Source of the DNA: Puccinia triticina
Taxonomy: Eukaryota; Basidiomycota; Pucciniomycetes; Pucciniales; Pucciniaceae
Direction: 5' to 3'
Assembly (NCBI RefSeq): GCF_026914185.1
Contig: NC_070569.1
Coordinates: 1,860,001-1,924,000, forward strand
DNA: 64,000 nucleotides
Of this stretch, positions 22,078 to 34,690 are shown in pieces (position 1 is the stretch's first letter; each line of letters opens with the position of its first letter). The position numbers and the translations under genes are program-made. Below the pieces are notes generated by a model that was not told the DNA's origin, did not search any database, and worked only from the letters and a program-made list of their open reading frames with translations.

Positions 22078-22963
22078 TGTAAGACTCAAAAGTGGTTGTG
22101 GAACCCTTTTGCTGAATGGAGGAAGGTATGGATGAGGTGCAAACTCTGCCTTTCTATGTATCAGAAAACAAGACCACCAAGGTAAGCTTGGCAATTTTAT
22201 TTAGTGATAAGGATGTGTTTGAAGATGAAAGGTATAGTTGGATGATATATGATATGTTGACTGGTCAGAAAAGACTTGATGACTTAGGTGGGGTTTGAAC
22301 CCAGGTCCTTGGGCTGAGGGTATATAAGGCTGAAAAGATGAAGCCAAGGTTTGAGAGCTGTGCTTTGGCTAGGATTGGAACAGAGGGCTACAGAACTTGT
22401 GAAAGGTTCGTGAAACTAAGTATGACTGTGAATTGCAAGTAAATACCTGTGATATGTATGTGTAATAAATAACTGTGACAGGTGGATAAAAAATATGTGG
22501 GTGCCAGATGGCATGAGGGAGGAAACAACTGGCAGGCAGAGGCCTCCTTATATAGTAAACTGAAAAGGGGTCTAACTTCTAGGGGGTTACATTAGTTTCA
22601 TATGTATGCATGGTCAAAACAATGGCCAACTTGTGGTTGAGTGAAATAAAAGGAAGGAAATAAAAGAAACAAAGGAATTCAATATGAGGTATTCAATATC
22701 CTATGCAATGTATCCTAGAGCTGAGTTGTGTGTGAAACCATGTGTGAAATACTATGTGAACTGTCCCAGATTGGTGCGTGAAAGGTGTGATCCGTGTATC
22801 TTCTGATCCAGTAGAGATATGGTGGTGGTCTGAGTTGGTGACTAAGGGTTGTTTTGGCCGTAGATTCCATTTCTGCAGTCCATGTGGTGATATCTTGAGG
22901 CATTTAGAGAGTACAAATAAAAGCTTGAATTTTTCACCTGCAAACACAGGAATAACGACTACA
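22078..22963 (+). mobile_element. Solo LTR, TGTAAGACTC family, in Ty1/copia pol
   Basis: Starts TGTAAGACTC and ends CGACTACA. Flanked by CCAA at 22074-22077 and 22964-22967. The 4-bp duplication matches the length at 28402/51121. It contains a TATA motif (TATATAAGG near 22322). Confidence 0.85.
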
Positions 22964-22967
22964 CCAA

Positions 22968-23919
22968 TGGCCTTCAAATCAATCAGACGCAATACATTGA
23001 ATGAAAGACTTAACCCCAGAGAGCCACTCAAGAAAGCCACTGCTCCCAAAATCAACCTGTTCAGCAAAATTGACATTAATTATTGAGCGCTAGTGGGATC
23101 CCGAAACTACCTCAGTATCCTGACACATCCGGACATATTCTTTGCAGTCAGCTCCCTATCACAGTATCTTGAAAGCCCCAGAATCAAACATTATCAAGCA
23201 GCAGTTCAAGTCTTTCAATACTTGTTGGGTACTAGGCACGTCGGATTGACCTTCAACAGGTCAGAGAAGGCTCAACTTCATGAATTCTCCAATGCCGACT
23301 GGGGCAATTGTCTGGACACTAGATGTTCCACCTCTGGCTTCCTAGTGGCGACCTAATAAACTGGAAGTCATGCAGACAGCCAACTGTCTTGCTATCGACG
23401 GCGGAGGCCAAATACAAGGCAATGTTGGACTTGGGGCGGGATCTTGCCTGGTTCGCAAGCCTCATCACCAAAGTTCAGCTGCAGAAATCTGTCAGCAACA
23501 TAGCAGTATTGGTCGACAATCAGGGCGCAATCAATCTAGCAAACAGAGAAATGACACAGAACAGCTTCAGAACAAAGCATATGAACATTTGTCTTCACTT
23601 TGTGCGCGAGCTAATCACACTCCGCCTCATCAAGCTTCATTATGTCAAGACCAAATCAAACACGGCCGACTTCCTCACCAAGGCAATTGGAAGATCAATC
23701 ATTCGGCGCTCCCTCAGCCAACTAGGAGTCATCCAAGTCTCAGAAGCTGCTTCTAATCTTACGACTAGAAGCATGCCAGGCTGTAAGAATACAGCTCCAG
23801 ACCCCCCAGACCACCCGCAGCATTCAACTAGAAAGCGTGCGAGGTTAAGCCAAGCTGCGCAAATAGGTATGTCCATTTGCCGCAGTCCAGACCAGAAACC
23901 TAACCCAAGTCGTTGCTGA
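22968..23919 (+). pseudogene. Ty1/copia pol: RT C-terminus and RNase H
   Basis: The first frame ends in a stop at about 23083, then reads GSRNYLSILTHPDIFFAVSS, the hallmark copia RT end, through 'ADWGNCLDTRCSTSGFL' (RNase H Asp region). A frameshift with a stop at about 23356 leads to 'WKSCRQPTVLLSTAEAKYKA' (the Glu motif), 'VDNQGAINLA' and 'KTKSNTADFLTKAIG' (the last Asp motif). Order and spacing match copia RNase H. The solo LTR at 22078 sits at its upstream edge; the earlier RT is missing. Confidence 0.85.
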
Positions 23920-24685
23920 TGTATCGCATGCTGTTTACAGAAGCAAATGCAGAAGATCAAACCTTAGTGGTCAACACGCGGGAATCGGAATCAACAGACT
24001 CAGACAGAACCTTGTGCGTACCAAGTGATGATAAAGTCTGCCTTCAACAAAGCTGACTGATTTGCAATTCTTAACAGAATCCTCACAGAGCGCCTTGGCC
24101 CCAAGACAACTAGCAAACTGCTAAGCAGGATCACTGAAGACTTTGACATACGTGGGTCTTCAGGTCCTAGAAACCACAGACCAAAACGACAAGCTAACAG
24201 ATATTTGATTCTCATTTGTCATTCAGAACCAGACCTTGCTGATTTATTTAGGCAAGATAAAACAAAGCTATTCAAATAGCATTTGTATATTTTTGCAAGT
24301 CCCAGACATTCAAAGAAACAGAGCCAGATCAGACAGAACTAACAAACACCTTGTGTCATAGTTCTCAAATTAGTCACATTGACTATAGCGCCAAACACTT
24401 AATCAATTCTCAGCGCAAAAGCAAAGTAAGGGAGAGCTAGTCCTGTGAGACAGATAGAAGCACGACTGACCCCGATTGTGCAGATTCTTCTCTTCTCTCA
24501 ATTCTCAGATCAAAGCTTTCTTTCTTCTCTCTATCCAGCCGTTAGGCAAAAGACAAAGCTAGCGCGTTCCTGCTTTCAGGTGATTTCTATTCACTATTCA
24601 GAGATTTCTCTTCATCATCAAAGGTTTTCATTAGCTAGCGGAGTCTTTAATTAGAATTATTATTTTCAGTTGCTCCTATTTTTTC
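23920..24685. other. Copia 3' flank, possible LTR remains
   Basis: Follows the copia pol. C/T-rich stretches (24480-24540) resemble an LTR U5 or leader, but no TG...CA termini or duplication could be fixed. Confidence 0.35.
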
Positions 24686-24962
24686 AGTTTGCCTGTGGAG
24701 TTTTGCTCCCAGGAAGACTGCTTTAGCAGTTTGCCTGTGGAGTTTTGCTCCCAGGAAGACTGCTTTAGCAGTTTGCCTGTGAAGTTTTGCTCCCAGGAAA
24801 ACTGCTTTAGCAGTTTGCCTGTGGATTATTGTTCCAGGAAAACTGCTTTAGCAGTTTGCCTGTGGAGTTTTGCTCCCAGGAAAACTGCTTTAGCAGTTTG
24901 CCTGTGGAGTTTTTCTCCCAGGAAAAATTGCTTTAGCAGTTTTAGCAGTTTGCCTGCGGAGA
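24686..24962. repeat. 42-bp minisatellite with hairpin units
   Basis: About six units of 42 bp around 'tttgcctgtggagttttgct'. Each junction forms AAACTGC-TTTA-GCAGTTT (7-bp stem), and a second small dyad GGAG...CTCC lies mid-unit. Units differ mainly outside the stems. Confidence 0.9.
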
Positions 24963-24989
24963 TTTGCCCTCAGGAATTGGCTAGCACTG

Positions 24990-26160
24990 GCAGGTTATGA
25001 CCTACATAGTTGCCGAGCAGGTAAAAGCTCGCCAAGCAGGTACCTTTACCTGCTCGGCCATCGGGATGACCTGCTCGCTGAGCAGGTACAGTTACAGGTA
25101 CCTGCTCCGGCGCAGCCAGCAGGTCAACTGGCCAAGCAGGTAACAGTACCTGCTGGGCAAGCAGGTAACAGTACCTGCTGGGCAAGCAGGTACTTGTTCC
25201 CGCTTCGAAGCGGCTACAGGTATCTGCTGGAAGATCAGGTCAACCTGCTTACCAAGCAGGTAAAATCACCTGCTTGGTGGGCAGGTCATCCTGATGGCCA
25301 AGCAGGTAAAAGTAAAAATACCTGCTCGGCGAGCAGGTTGACCTACTCGGCGAGCAGGTTGACCTACTCGCCGAGCAGGTTGACCTACTCGGCGAGCAGG
25401 GAAAAGCTCACCAAGCAGGTACTGTTACCTGCTTGGCCAGCAGGATGACCCGCTGGCCGAGCCGGAGAAGGTACGTGTAACTGTACCTGCCCGGCGACCA
25501 GGTTGATGGCCGAGTAGGTAAAAATACCTGCTTGGCGAGCTGTTACCTGCTTGGCCAGTAGGATGACCCGCTGGCCGAGCCGGAGCAGGTACCTGTAACT
25601 GTACCTGCTCAGCGAGCAGGTCATCCCAATGGCCAAGCAGGTAAAAGTACCTGCTCGGCGAGCAGGTTGACCTACTCGGCGAGCAGGGAAAAGCTCACCA
25701 AGCAGGTACTGTTACCTGCTTGGCCAGCAGGATGACCCGCTGGCCGAGCCGGAGCAGGTACCTGTAACTGTACCTGCCCGGCGACCAGGTTGATGGCCAA
25801 GCAGGTAGAAATACCTGCTCCGCGAGCTTTTACCTGCTCGGCGAGTAGGTCAACCTGCTTGCCGAGCAGGTACTATTTCCTGGCCAGCAGGTTGAACTGC
25901 TGGCCGAGTCGGAGCAAGTACCTGTAACCGTACATGCTCAACAAGCAGGTTATGCTAATGGCCGAGCAGGTAAAAGTACCTGCTCAACAAGCTTTTACCT
26001 GCTCGGCGAGTAGGTCAGCCTGCTCGCCGACCAGGTACTGTTACCTGCTTGGCCAGCAGGTTGACCCGCTCGCTGGCCAGGTACCTGAACCTGCTTCGCC
26101 TGCAGGTTGACCTGCTCGGCCAGCAGCTTGACAGGTTAACCTGCTGGCGAAGCGGGTATA
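24990..26160. repeat. Dense array of CCTGCTCGGCGAGCAGG-type hairpins
   Basis: Dozens of overlapping palindromes with the core ACCTGCT...AGCAGGT and centres such as CGGCG, TGGCC or GGGCA. Orientation alternates and there is no fixed period. The ACCTGC arms are constant while the central few bases change. No gene. Confidence 0.9.
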
Positions 26161-26309
26161 GTACCTGTACGTGATCGGGCAGCACTGCTCGCTAGTCTGA
26201 GCAGTCTGCTTGGACCAGCGAGTCGAGTTCTTGGACCAGCGAGCAGACTGCTCCGGCCACTGTGGCTTGACGTGCTAACTGCCGGAGGGCTCCTCCCCGG
26301 GAAAGTTCT

Positions 26310-26600
26310 CCGAGGAGGGTGGAACAGCCGATGATTCAAAATCATCGGCTGTTGACTCACCGATGATTCGAAATCATCGGTGATTTACCCACCAATGATT
26401 CGAAATCATCGGTGATTTACCCACCGATGATTTGAAATCATCGGTGATTTACCCACCGATCATTTGAAATCCTCGGTGATTGACCCACCAATGTTCATTT
26501 TACTCGGTGGGTCCGTAACCGAGCTTTCATATCAGATGAAAGCTCGCTTGAGCTGTCAACCGAGCTTCCATTGCTCGGTTGGTGGTGGCCGAGGTTAACT
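26310..26600. repeat. 33-bp hairpin array CCGATGATT...AATCATCGG
   Basis: About five units with stem ACCGATGATT and its complement around CGA or TGA. The first unit has a 14-bp stem, AACAGCCGATGATT (26323-26336) with loop CAA and complement (26340-26353), in which both arms changed together relative to the CACC/GGTG form. Two further hairpins follow: GAGCTTTCAT with its complement (about 26521-26546), and CAACCGAG...CTCGGTTG. Confidence 0.9.
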
Positions 26601-27089
26601 GGGCTGGCCACTGATCGAGGAATTTACTTTGTTGGTCAGACAGCCTGCCGATTTTGGCTCGGCCGCGGACCAGCCGAGTTTGAATCGGGTGGCAAAACCC
26701 TTGGGTTACTGTCCCCCGATGTCAACTCAGATGCGGATTGCATTGGATACGCGCAACCAATGTTAAATCGGTTGCGTGCATCCCAGATTAACGGGGATGC
26801 GCGCATCCGAGGCTTAAATGCTGGCAGTGTGCGCATGCGCGCCACAACTCAATAACTCAGGGAAGGAGTATAGTTACAAAGAGTTGGTAAGTTGTAACTA
26901 AGGTTAAAATTACGTGAGGAAACAGAATATGAAGTCAAAACAAGGTTATCTCTTAAGATGAAAAGGATACAAAGTAATTTATATGTAACAAAGGTAGAAC
27001 AGGCAGCTTTTAGGTCAGCTGTGATGACTCTAAGGCTGACAGCAACAACCACCTCTTTCACGTGATCCGTATTGCTATCTTCCTTGCTC
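26601..27089. other. Unassigned interval
   Basis: Contains GGATGCGCGCATCC and other small palindromes up to about 26850, then A/T-rich sequence without a supported gene. It may hold part of a 5'-truncated LTR. Confidence 0.4.
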
Positions 27090-28401
27090 TCTAGCTGGCC
27101 CTTTTGTTCCAAAGGGGCGCGTCACAGAAGATTGGCTTGCTGTTGTCAACTTTGGCCCTGGACGCTGGCTCAGGCTGGCTGAGTTGGATCTGATCAAGAA
27201 TGTCTTGGCGGAGCGGAACCTTTTGATAGCATTCTTGCCTGAAGAAAGGGGCCTGCTCAAGGATACCTATGGTCTATGGTTTGCCCTACACCATCCCTGT
27301 CATAGAGCACAAGCACAAGATTCCTATCCCTGCAGCAAAGCTTGACAAATTTATCAAAGTCATCCGGGAGCGCGTTGACACAGGCCTTTATGAGCAGTCA
27401 ATGTCAAGTTATTCTTCTCCGGTCTTTTGCGTTCTCAAGAGCAATGGCAAATTACGCGTGGTCCATGATCTTCAACCGCTGAATAAAGTTACAATCAAAG
27501 ACGCCAGTGTTCCTCCGGCCATGGAGGAGTTTGTGGAGTCTTTCGCCGGCCGTGCCTGCACCAGGCTAGGGGACATTATGGGCGGCTACGATGAGCGCGC
27601 GTTACATCCAATCTCTTGACCTCTTACCACTTTCAATACCCCTCTTGGCAGGTTTCAGCTCACACGTTTGCCCCAGGGAGCGACAAATTCTGTTGCTGTC
27701 TACCAAGCACAGATGGTTTGGATTCTCCAGGAAAATATCCTGGATCATGCGGGAATCTTCATTGACAACGGAGGTATTAAGGGGTCTGTATCCAATTAGG
27801 ATGACGAGGTCCTTCCTTGGCATTCTAGCATACGCCGCTTTATCTGGGAATACGCAACAACTTTGGAGTGCGTTCTTTTTTGAATTGAAGAATCCGGGCT
27901 TATGGTTTCTGCGTCCAAGCTGCCGGCTTGCATGCCCGCTCTGGAGATTGTGGGGCACGTTGTGTGTAAAGAAGGTCAAAGGATGGCAAAGAGCAAGGTC
28001 AACAAAGTCCTCTCTTGGCCGACTCCCGCCAACACATCTAAGATTTGTGGTTTTTTGGGCGTAGTAGTTTATGTGCGCATCTTTATCCCCGCCTTATCCA
28101 AGATTTGTCTCCCTCTTCGACGCCTGACGTGTAAGGACACGGAATGGATCTGGTCCGCGGAGTGCAAGGTGGCTTTTCAGAAACTCAAGACAATTGTGGG
28201 ACAGGATATTGTCCTGGTCAAGATCACTTACGGACCGGACGCGGGAAAGATCAAGTTGGCCGTGGATTCCAGTTTTCACGCTGCAGGAGCCATGCTCATT
28301 CAAGAGGATTCCAGCGTTCTAGATTGTCCCGCTCTCTGTGAGTCTTTGTTGTTTTCCAACGTGGAGTCTTGGTACTCGCAGCCCAAACTGGAGTTGTGCG
28401 G
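27090..28401 (+). pseudogene. Ty3/gypsy pol, left part (RT to start of RNase H), outer element
   Basis: From 'GRVTEDWLAVVNFGP' through RT ('YSSPVFCVLKSNGKLRVVHDLQPLNKV', 'LGDIMGGYDER', 'FQLTRLPQGAT') to RNase H ('LAVDSSFHAAGAML...PKLELCG'). The catalytic motif is FIDN rather than FIDD (27767-27769, GAC to AAC). There is a frameshift near 27270 and several stops. The frame breaks at 28401 and resumes exactly at 51122 after the inserted element is removed (ELCG joins MAWILKKLQ). It is paralogous to the minus-strand pol at 37910-40145. Confidence 0.85.
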
Positions 28402-29299
28402 TGTAAGACTCAAAAGTGTTCCTGAGAACCTTTTGCTGAATGGAGAAGGGGATGAAGGAGGTGCAAACTCTGCCCTTCTATGCTATCAGTCAACAAGACC
28501 CACCAAGCTATGCTTGGCAAGTTGTAATGAAGTGATAGGGTAGGTTGGCTCAAGATGAGTTGTTTGATTGACAAGGTATAGAGCTGATGATTTATATAAG
28601 GGTTAATTATTATAATTGGTAAGGGTGAATGTTGGGGTGACTGTGATTGGTGAGTGATGAACTGAGGAGCTGACAACTGGGGAGGAGAGAGCTCCTTATA
28701 TAGACAGAAGTGGAGCCCCAGAGGGCTTGTGGGTTAGGGTTTCAGCTGATCCGGACAACAGGGTGAGGGATTTTAGCTGGTAGATACAAATGATGTCATA
28801 ATGTGTCAGGGGTACATAAATGATGTCATAAGAATGCAGTAGGGCTGCATGAAGGCTGCGTAAAGTGACATTAGACTGCATTAGTTGACAGGTGGATGCA
28901 GGGGGTGCATAAATGAAGTCTGAGGCTGCAGGATCAGTGCGGGATGACATCATAATATGGAAATAGAAGAGTACTTGATACTATGTGATGACTATAGTCT
29001 GATGAGGAGATGTATGCCTGTATCCTGTGATGTGTATAAGCATAATACTGTGATCCTTGACTTGAAGCTTGTGACAGGCTGGTGACTGGGTATGCTGAAC
29101 GTGTGCTGGGTGTCCATTGTCCAAGGACGTGTAGGTTCCAATCCAGAGGGGCTCCAGTGACTCTTCCAGTAGTGACTAGGGGTAAAATTGGCCTTAGAGT
29201 CCATTTCTGGGGTCCATTTGATGGTATCTTGAGGCCTAGTATGAGTAATTATGTGGCATAGAAAAAACTTTTTATTTTTCCACTTTTCCGTCTACCACA
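28402..29299 (-). repeat. 3' LTR of minus-strand gypsy element
   Basis: 898 bp; plus strand TGTAAGACTC...GTCTACCACA. On the minus strand it starts TGTGGTAGAC right after the purine tract AAGTTGGAGGA. It is related, more distantly, to the solo LTRs at 16646 and 22078. Confidence 0.92.
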
Positions 29300-29802
29300 T
29301 CCTCCAACTTATTGTCTGTCTCCAGACAATTTTGAGGTGAAAAGTGCTATTTCTCCAGCTGTTGGACCTGTGACGTGGGAACTTTACGTGAGGATTAGCT
29401 GAATCCTTGGAGGCTGGGTTATTTTGACTTCTCTTGGGCAATATTGGCATGAGAGGGTCCGCAAGGTGAAAATTGGCAAAAAAAATTGATTTTTGTCAAC
29501 TTTGGGATTTTTATTGACAAGAACTTTTTGTCAGTTCTGGGAGTCAAAGTGCTGCGCGCAGTCCGCAGTCCGCAGTTGCGCAGCTGCGCAGTGGTGCTGC
29601 TTGTGCTGTGGTGGCGGCCGCAGCTGTTGCTCTAGCGCTTTTAGGGTGCGCGCTGTCAAAGCCGCGGGCCTTGGGTGTCGAGTAGTGATCAGGGACTCGC
29701 GCCCGCTCTTGATGGTTGACTGATCGGGCTTTGGGCCCGGGTACTTAGTGTTGGTCGTACCCGCCCAGCAGCTATCCCGATCCCGCAGGGTCGTCTGATG
29801 TG

Positions 29803-29850
29803 CCGCAGTCCTCTTGTTGGATTACGCGTAATCCGACAAGAGGACTGCGG
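29803..29850. repeat. Long perfect hairpin, 24-bp arms
   Basis: Arms CCGCAGTCCTCTTGTTGG+ATTACG (29803-29826) and its complement (29827-29850) have one mismatch and no loop. GGATTACGCGTAATCC is at the centre. It lies upstream of the antisense intron-containing gene. Confidence 0.9.
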
Positions 29851-32165
29851 TGCTGCGAATGTCCAGCCCCGCGGTCGGTTCTCAAGTATCTATACCCCTA
29901 CCTTGCCACGGGGGCATATGTATGTAAACATATGTATATATATTGACCTTACCCCATAGGGGGGGGGGGGGGTATTGATATGCCCTCTGCACCTCAACCC
30001 CTGCCGGCCTCACCATCCAGTTGACTTTGCCAATCTTCCGGCTCCTTCAACTACATCACCCTTGCCGCTGTCAACCTCAGGCGAATGCAAGGCCTCGACC
30101 GCGTTATTCCCAAGCCAGCCAGACTGAACTCTGCTGGCGGGCAGAGTCCCTTGTTTACGGTGAGTTTTGTTTCCTCCTTTCTTAATAGCTAAGTAGCTAT
30201 TACGTTGGCCAATGTCGTTATGCAGCTGTCAGATTGATTGCAGCTAACACTTGCGCCACCGTGTTTTTGACAGGTCTCCGCAATTTTTGGTTGGAGGTCT
30301 GTTTGTCAACCAGGTATGTACTTCTCAATCCGTAATGTATGTAGTAATCTGCAGCAATGTGGAAGATACTGAGATTCCATTTATCGCCAGTTGTTTAGGT
30401 GGCTGGCCAGCTGATGATGCTCAGCCGTGGGTCCGTATACGTACAGTCCCGGAGAGAGCGATGGCCTCGCACTCCGTTCTGCTTGACTTCATCTGGGATC
30501 GATAATTGGCCGAGTCAAACAATACTCCCCCTAGTCGTGGGTGGGTCCCGGTTTCCATTCAGAGGCCATTCGTGGGGCAAAAGTTCCATCATCGTTCTTT
30601 CAAGTGCCAGAGGGCCCGCCCAGGATTTGAGGTGAGTATAAAACGAGTCCCTCTTTCCCCTTCTCTGACCATCATCCACCTCAACATTTCCTCATCCCTT
30701 TTACTGTAGACCAGTGTATTGACTTCTTTACCATTATGTCCCACCAACCATACTATCAAACCTACTTTCCTCCTACCCCTTACCCTTTAAGAAACCACGG
30801 GGCCTCCGCTGGAGCTCCAGAGCACGTAAGCAGAGATCAATAAATAGTAATGTAGCTTCTCTTTGCGTTGACTTGTTATGCTTGTATTCAGCCTGGTTCA
30901 TCCATTCACAATCCCATCTTGATTGTGGATGGGCCGCTATATCACGCTGAGGCCATTAGGCCAACCTGGATCCAGTGGACCCAGGCTTGTCCGGACGCTT
31001 TTAACAGGCCCAACGGTGCTAGAAACCGGGCCGCTCGAGGACCCGAAGCCTGCCCATTTGTGGTTGATCCGGCCGCCGCAGCTAGAGTAGCTTTGGTAAG
31101 TATCCGACCGGTTCTTTCATCCTCCTCAGGCCGCTGATCTGATCCAGTTACAGTTTACGGAACTGGCTCGCCCAAATTCAGCAGTGAGGACTCCGTCTCC
31201 TCCTTGAACTCCCCCAGGCTTGCATCCCTGATCCGAGGACCCCTTTGTAAGTTCTGATCCGCTCTGACTGTTCTTGCCTTGGGGATCTGATTGATTCTCC
31301 TGCCCTCAGCTTGTTTTGCCAACTTGTTCAGGATTGGCTTTTAGGACCCTGTCTCCGTCTTGGGTTCCCCCGGGATTTGTGGGGTTGCACCCTTGCTTTC
31401 AGGTTGCCCCGACTCCTGGAACCGCCGGGAAGCCACTGACTTCACCAGTATTTTGGCACCAGACCCCCAACTCGGGTCCTTTGCCGGGTTCTCCTGTGTC
31501 CCCGCCAGCAACCAATGCGCACTACCAAGATGGATGAATTTGCGATGTCGTATATTGATCAATATAGCGTATATTGATCAATTTATATTGATCAATTTTT
31601 TTTTTTATTCCTGTTGATACCTTTGTCTGTGTTCCATGTCTCCTTAATACTCTTCTATAATCTCTCTCCTTCCCCCTGTGTTAGCTTCAAGCAACAAGAA
31701 TCTTTTTATTTTTTTGCCTGATGAAATTCATGAATTTCTACATACACCATTCAATTCTTCCTGAAAATGCAAGTTTTAGGATTAATCCAGGGTAGCTGAG
31801 GGGTCTCAAATTTCTTTCTCTTTTTTACATCAACAATTGATGTTATCAGAAGTCTCCAAATCTACTTTTTGTCAAAAAAGGAAAAACATCGACCCCTGAC
31901 CTCCCTTGTGATACCATCCTGCACTCATTCTTAACTTGGTTGGTTGAACTTCCTGAAGATATTGCATATCATACTTGGAGTACTACATGCATAGAAGGCC
32001 TTTTTGAAATTATTTTACCATGGTTTAGCATATTTTTGTCAGGTTTTTTTTTTTATCTACTTTTGTTATCAACCACAGATTGATGAGGAATATTTCCTCA
32101 GAAAATTTCATTGGCAAATTTTTCTGCATCTAAAACCCAGAAATATTATATTTGGGGTCACATAC

Positions 32166-33210
32166 ATTATGCAGCAGCTATGATCTGATCAGTTGCGAAA
32201 TAGCACTGCTTTGGTCTTTTCTTGGTGTTTCTGCGACTATATCTCATCCCAGCCGGGGAATTCTTCCAGAATATTGGTACTAAAATGTTTACAAGCGGCC
32301 AAAGTTTCACTAAGTACCTTTTCTCACCACAAAACCCCCAAATGTAGCAGCTACAGTCTAATCAGTTTCCAAATATCACTACTTTGGCAGTTCCTGGGTG
32401 TTTCTGCCACTATATCTCATCCCAGTGTGGGAATTCTTCTGCCATATGGTTACCAAAATGTTTAAAAGCCCCCAAAGGTTCATTATGTACCTTTTCTGAC
32501 AACAAAACCCCCAAATGTAGCAGCTACAGTCTGATCAGTTTCCAAATATCACTACTTTGGCAGTTTCTGGGTGTTTGTGCCACTTTGTCTCATCCCAGTG
32601 TGGGTTTTCTTCTGCCATATGGTTGCCAAAATGTTTAAAAGCCCCCAAAGGTTCATTATGTACCTTTTCTGACAACAAAACCCCCAAATGTAGCAGCTAC
32701 AGTCTGATCAGTTTCCAAATATCACTACTTTGGCAGTTTCTGGGTGTTTCTGCCGCTGCATCTCATCCCAGTGTGGGTTTTCTTCCGCCATATGGTTAAA
32801 AAAATTTTTAAGAGCCCCCAAATTTAATTGTGTATCTTTGCTGACCACAAAACCCCCAGATGTAGCAGCTGCAGTCTGATCAGTTTCCAAATATCACTAC
32901 TTTGGTAGTTTCTGTGTGTTTTTGCCACTATATCTCATCCCAGCGTGGGAGTTCTTCTGCAATATTGTTACCAAAATGTTTACAAGCCCCCAAAGTTTCA
33001 TTTTGTACCTTTACTGACCACAAAACCCCCAAGTGGAGGAGCTACAGTCTGATTGGTTTCCAAATATCACTACTTTGGTAGTTTCTTGGTGTTTCTGCCA
33101 CTATACCTCATCCCAGCATGGGAATTCTTCTGCCATATTGTCACAAACATGTTTAAAAGCCCCCAAGGTTTCATTATGTACCTTTGCGGACATATGTAGC
33201 AGCTACAGTC
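32166..33210 (+). repeat. 173-bp satellite, forward array (about 6 units)
   Basis: Units contain TGTAGCAGCTACAGTCTGAT, ATATCACTACTTTGGTAG and CTCATCCCAGCGTGGGA. The same monomer forms the arrays at 54500-59466 and 62359-64000. Reading frames of 80-110 codons in it are by-products of periodicity. Confidence 0.93.
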
Positions 33211-33360
33211 TGATAACATCCACTCAATGACTGTGTGACCGGGCCATTGAGTTGGCTTTGTATCCACTTGATGACCGGTAAATGGGCCCTCAAGTGGATG
33301 GTACACACTCTTTCACACCCCATTTGATGACCAGGTGACCGGGCCATCAAGTGGATGGTA
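33211..33360. repeat. Hairpin spacer at centre of CACTA element
   Basis: Three 45-50 bp stem-loops with arms such as CCACTTGA/TCAAGTGG and CCACTCAATGAC/CATTGAGTTGG and GACCGGGCC loops. Related to the hairpins at 1-190 (CTTGATGACC...GGTCATCAAG). Confidence 0.75.
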
Positions 33361-34690
33361 CACAAATGAAATTTTGGCCGTTGGTAAACATTTTTGGTAA
33401 CCATATGGCAGAAGAATTCCCACGCTGGGATGAGATACAGTGGCAGAAACACCCAGAAACTACCAACGTAGTGATATTTGGAAACTGATCAGACTGTAGC
33501 TGCTACATTTGAGGGTTTTGTGGTCAGCAAAGGTACAAAATGAAACTTTGAGGGCTTTTCAACATTTTGGTAACCATATGGCGGAAGAATACCCACGCTG
33601 GGATGAGATATAGTGGCAGAAACACCCAGAAACTGCCAAAGTAGTGATATTTGGAAACTGATCAGACTGTAGTTGCTACATTTGGGGGTTTTGTGGTGAA
33701 CAAAGGTGCATAATGAAATTTTGGCCGCTGGTAACCATTTTTGTAATCATATGGCAGAAGAATTCCCACACTGGGATGAGATGAAGTGGCAGAAACACCC
33801 AGGAACTGCCAAAGTAGTGATATTTGGAAACTGATCAGACTGTAGCTGCTACATTTGGGGGTTTTGTGATCAGCAAAGGTACTTAATGAAACTTTAGGGG
33901 CCTGGAAACGTTTTGCCAACCATATGCCAGAAGAAAACCCACGCTGGGATGAGATATAGTGGCAGAAACACCCAGATCCTGCCAAAGTAGTGATATTTGG
34001 AAACTGATCAGACTGTAGCTGCTACATTTGGGGGTTTTGTGGTCAGCAAAGGTACTTAATGAAACTTTGGGGGCCTGGAAACATTTTGCCAACCATATAC
34101 CAGAAGAAAACCCACGCTGGGATGAGATATAGTGGCAGAAACACCCAGAAACTGCCAAAGTAGTGATATTTGGAAACTGATCAGACTGTAGCTGCTACAT
34201 TTGGGGGTTTTGTTGTCAGAAAAGGTACATAATGAACCTTTGGGGGCTTTTAAACATTTTGGCAACCATATGGCAGAAGAAAACCCACACTGGGATGAGA
34301 CAAAGTGGCACAAACACCCAGAAACTGCCAAAGTAGTGATATTTGGAAACTGATCAGACTGTAGGTGCTACATTTGGGGGTTTTGTGGTGAGAAAAGGTA
34401 GTTAGTGAAACTCTGGCCGCTTGCCAACGTTTTGGTAACCATATGGCAGAAGAATTTCCAGGCTGGGATGAGATATAGCAACAGAAACACCCAGAAACTA
34501 CCAAAGTAGTGATATTTGGAAACTGATCAGACTGTAGGTGCTACATTTGGGGGTTTTGTGGTCAGCAAAGGTACATTATGAAAATTTGGGTACCAATATC
34601 CTGGAAGAACTCCCAGGCCGGGATGAGATATAGTCGCAGAAACACCAAGAAACGACCAAAGTAGTGCTATTTGGCAACTGATTGGATCAT
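33361..34690 (-). repeat. 173-bp satellite, reverse array (about 8 units)
   Basis: Same monomer as 32166-33210 but inverted, giving the CACTA element a near-palindromic overall structure. Confidence 0.93.

Noticed and set aside
16870..22300. B-box-like GGGTTTGAACCC motifs as tRNA-derived SINEs
   Set aside because: They occur once per TGTAAGACTC-family LTR (about 16893 and 22290) without an A box or tRNA fold; treated as LTR sequence.
32193..34504. 80-107 codon frames in both directions resembling a repeated protein
   Set aside because: They follow the 173-bp satellite period and shift with it; the same peptides appear on opposite strands in the mirror arrays.
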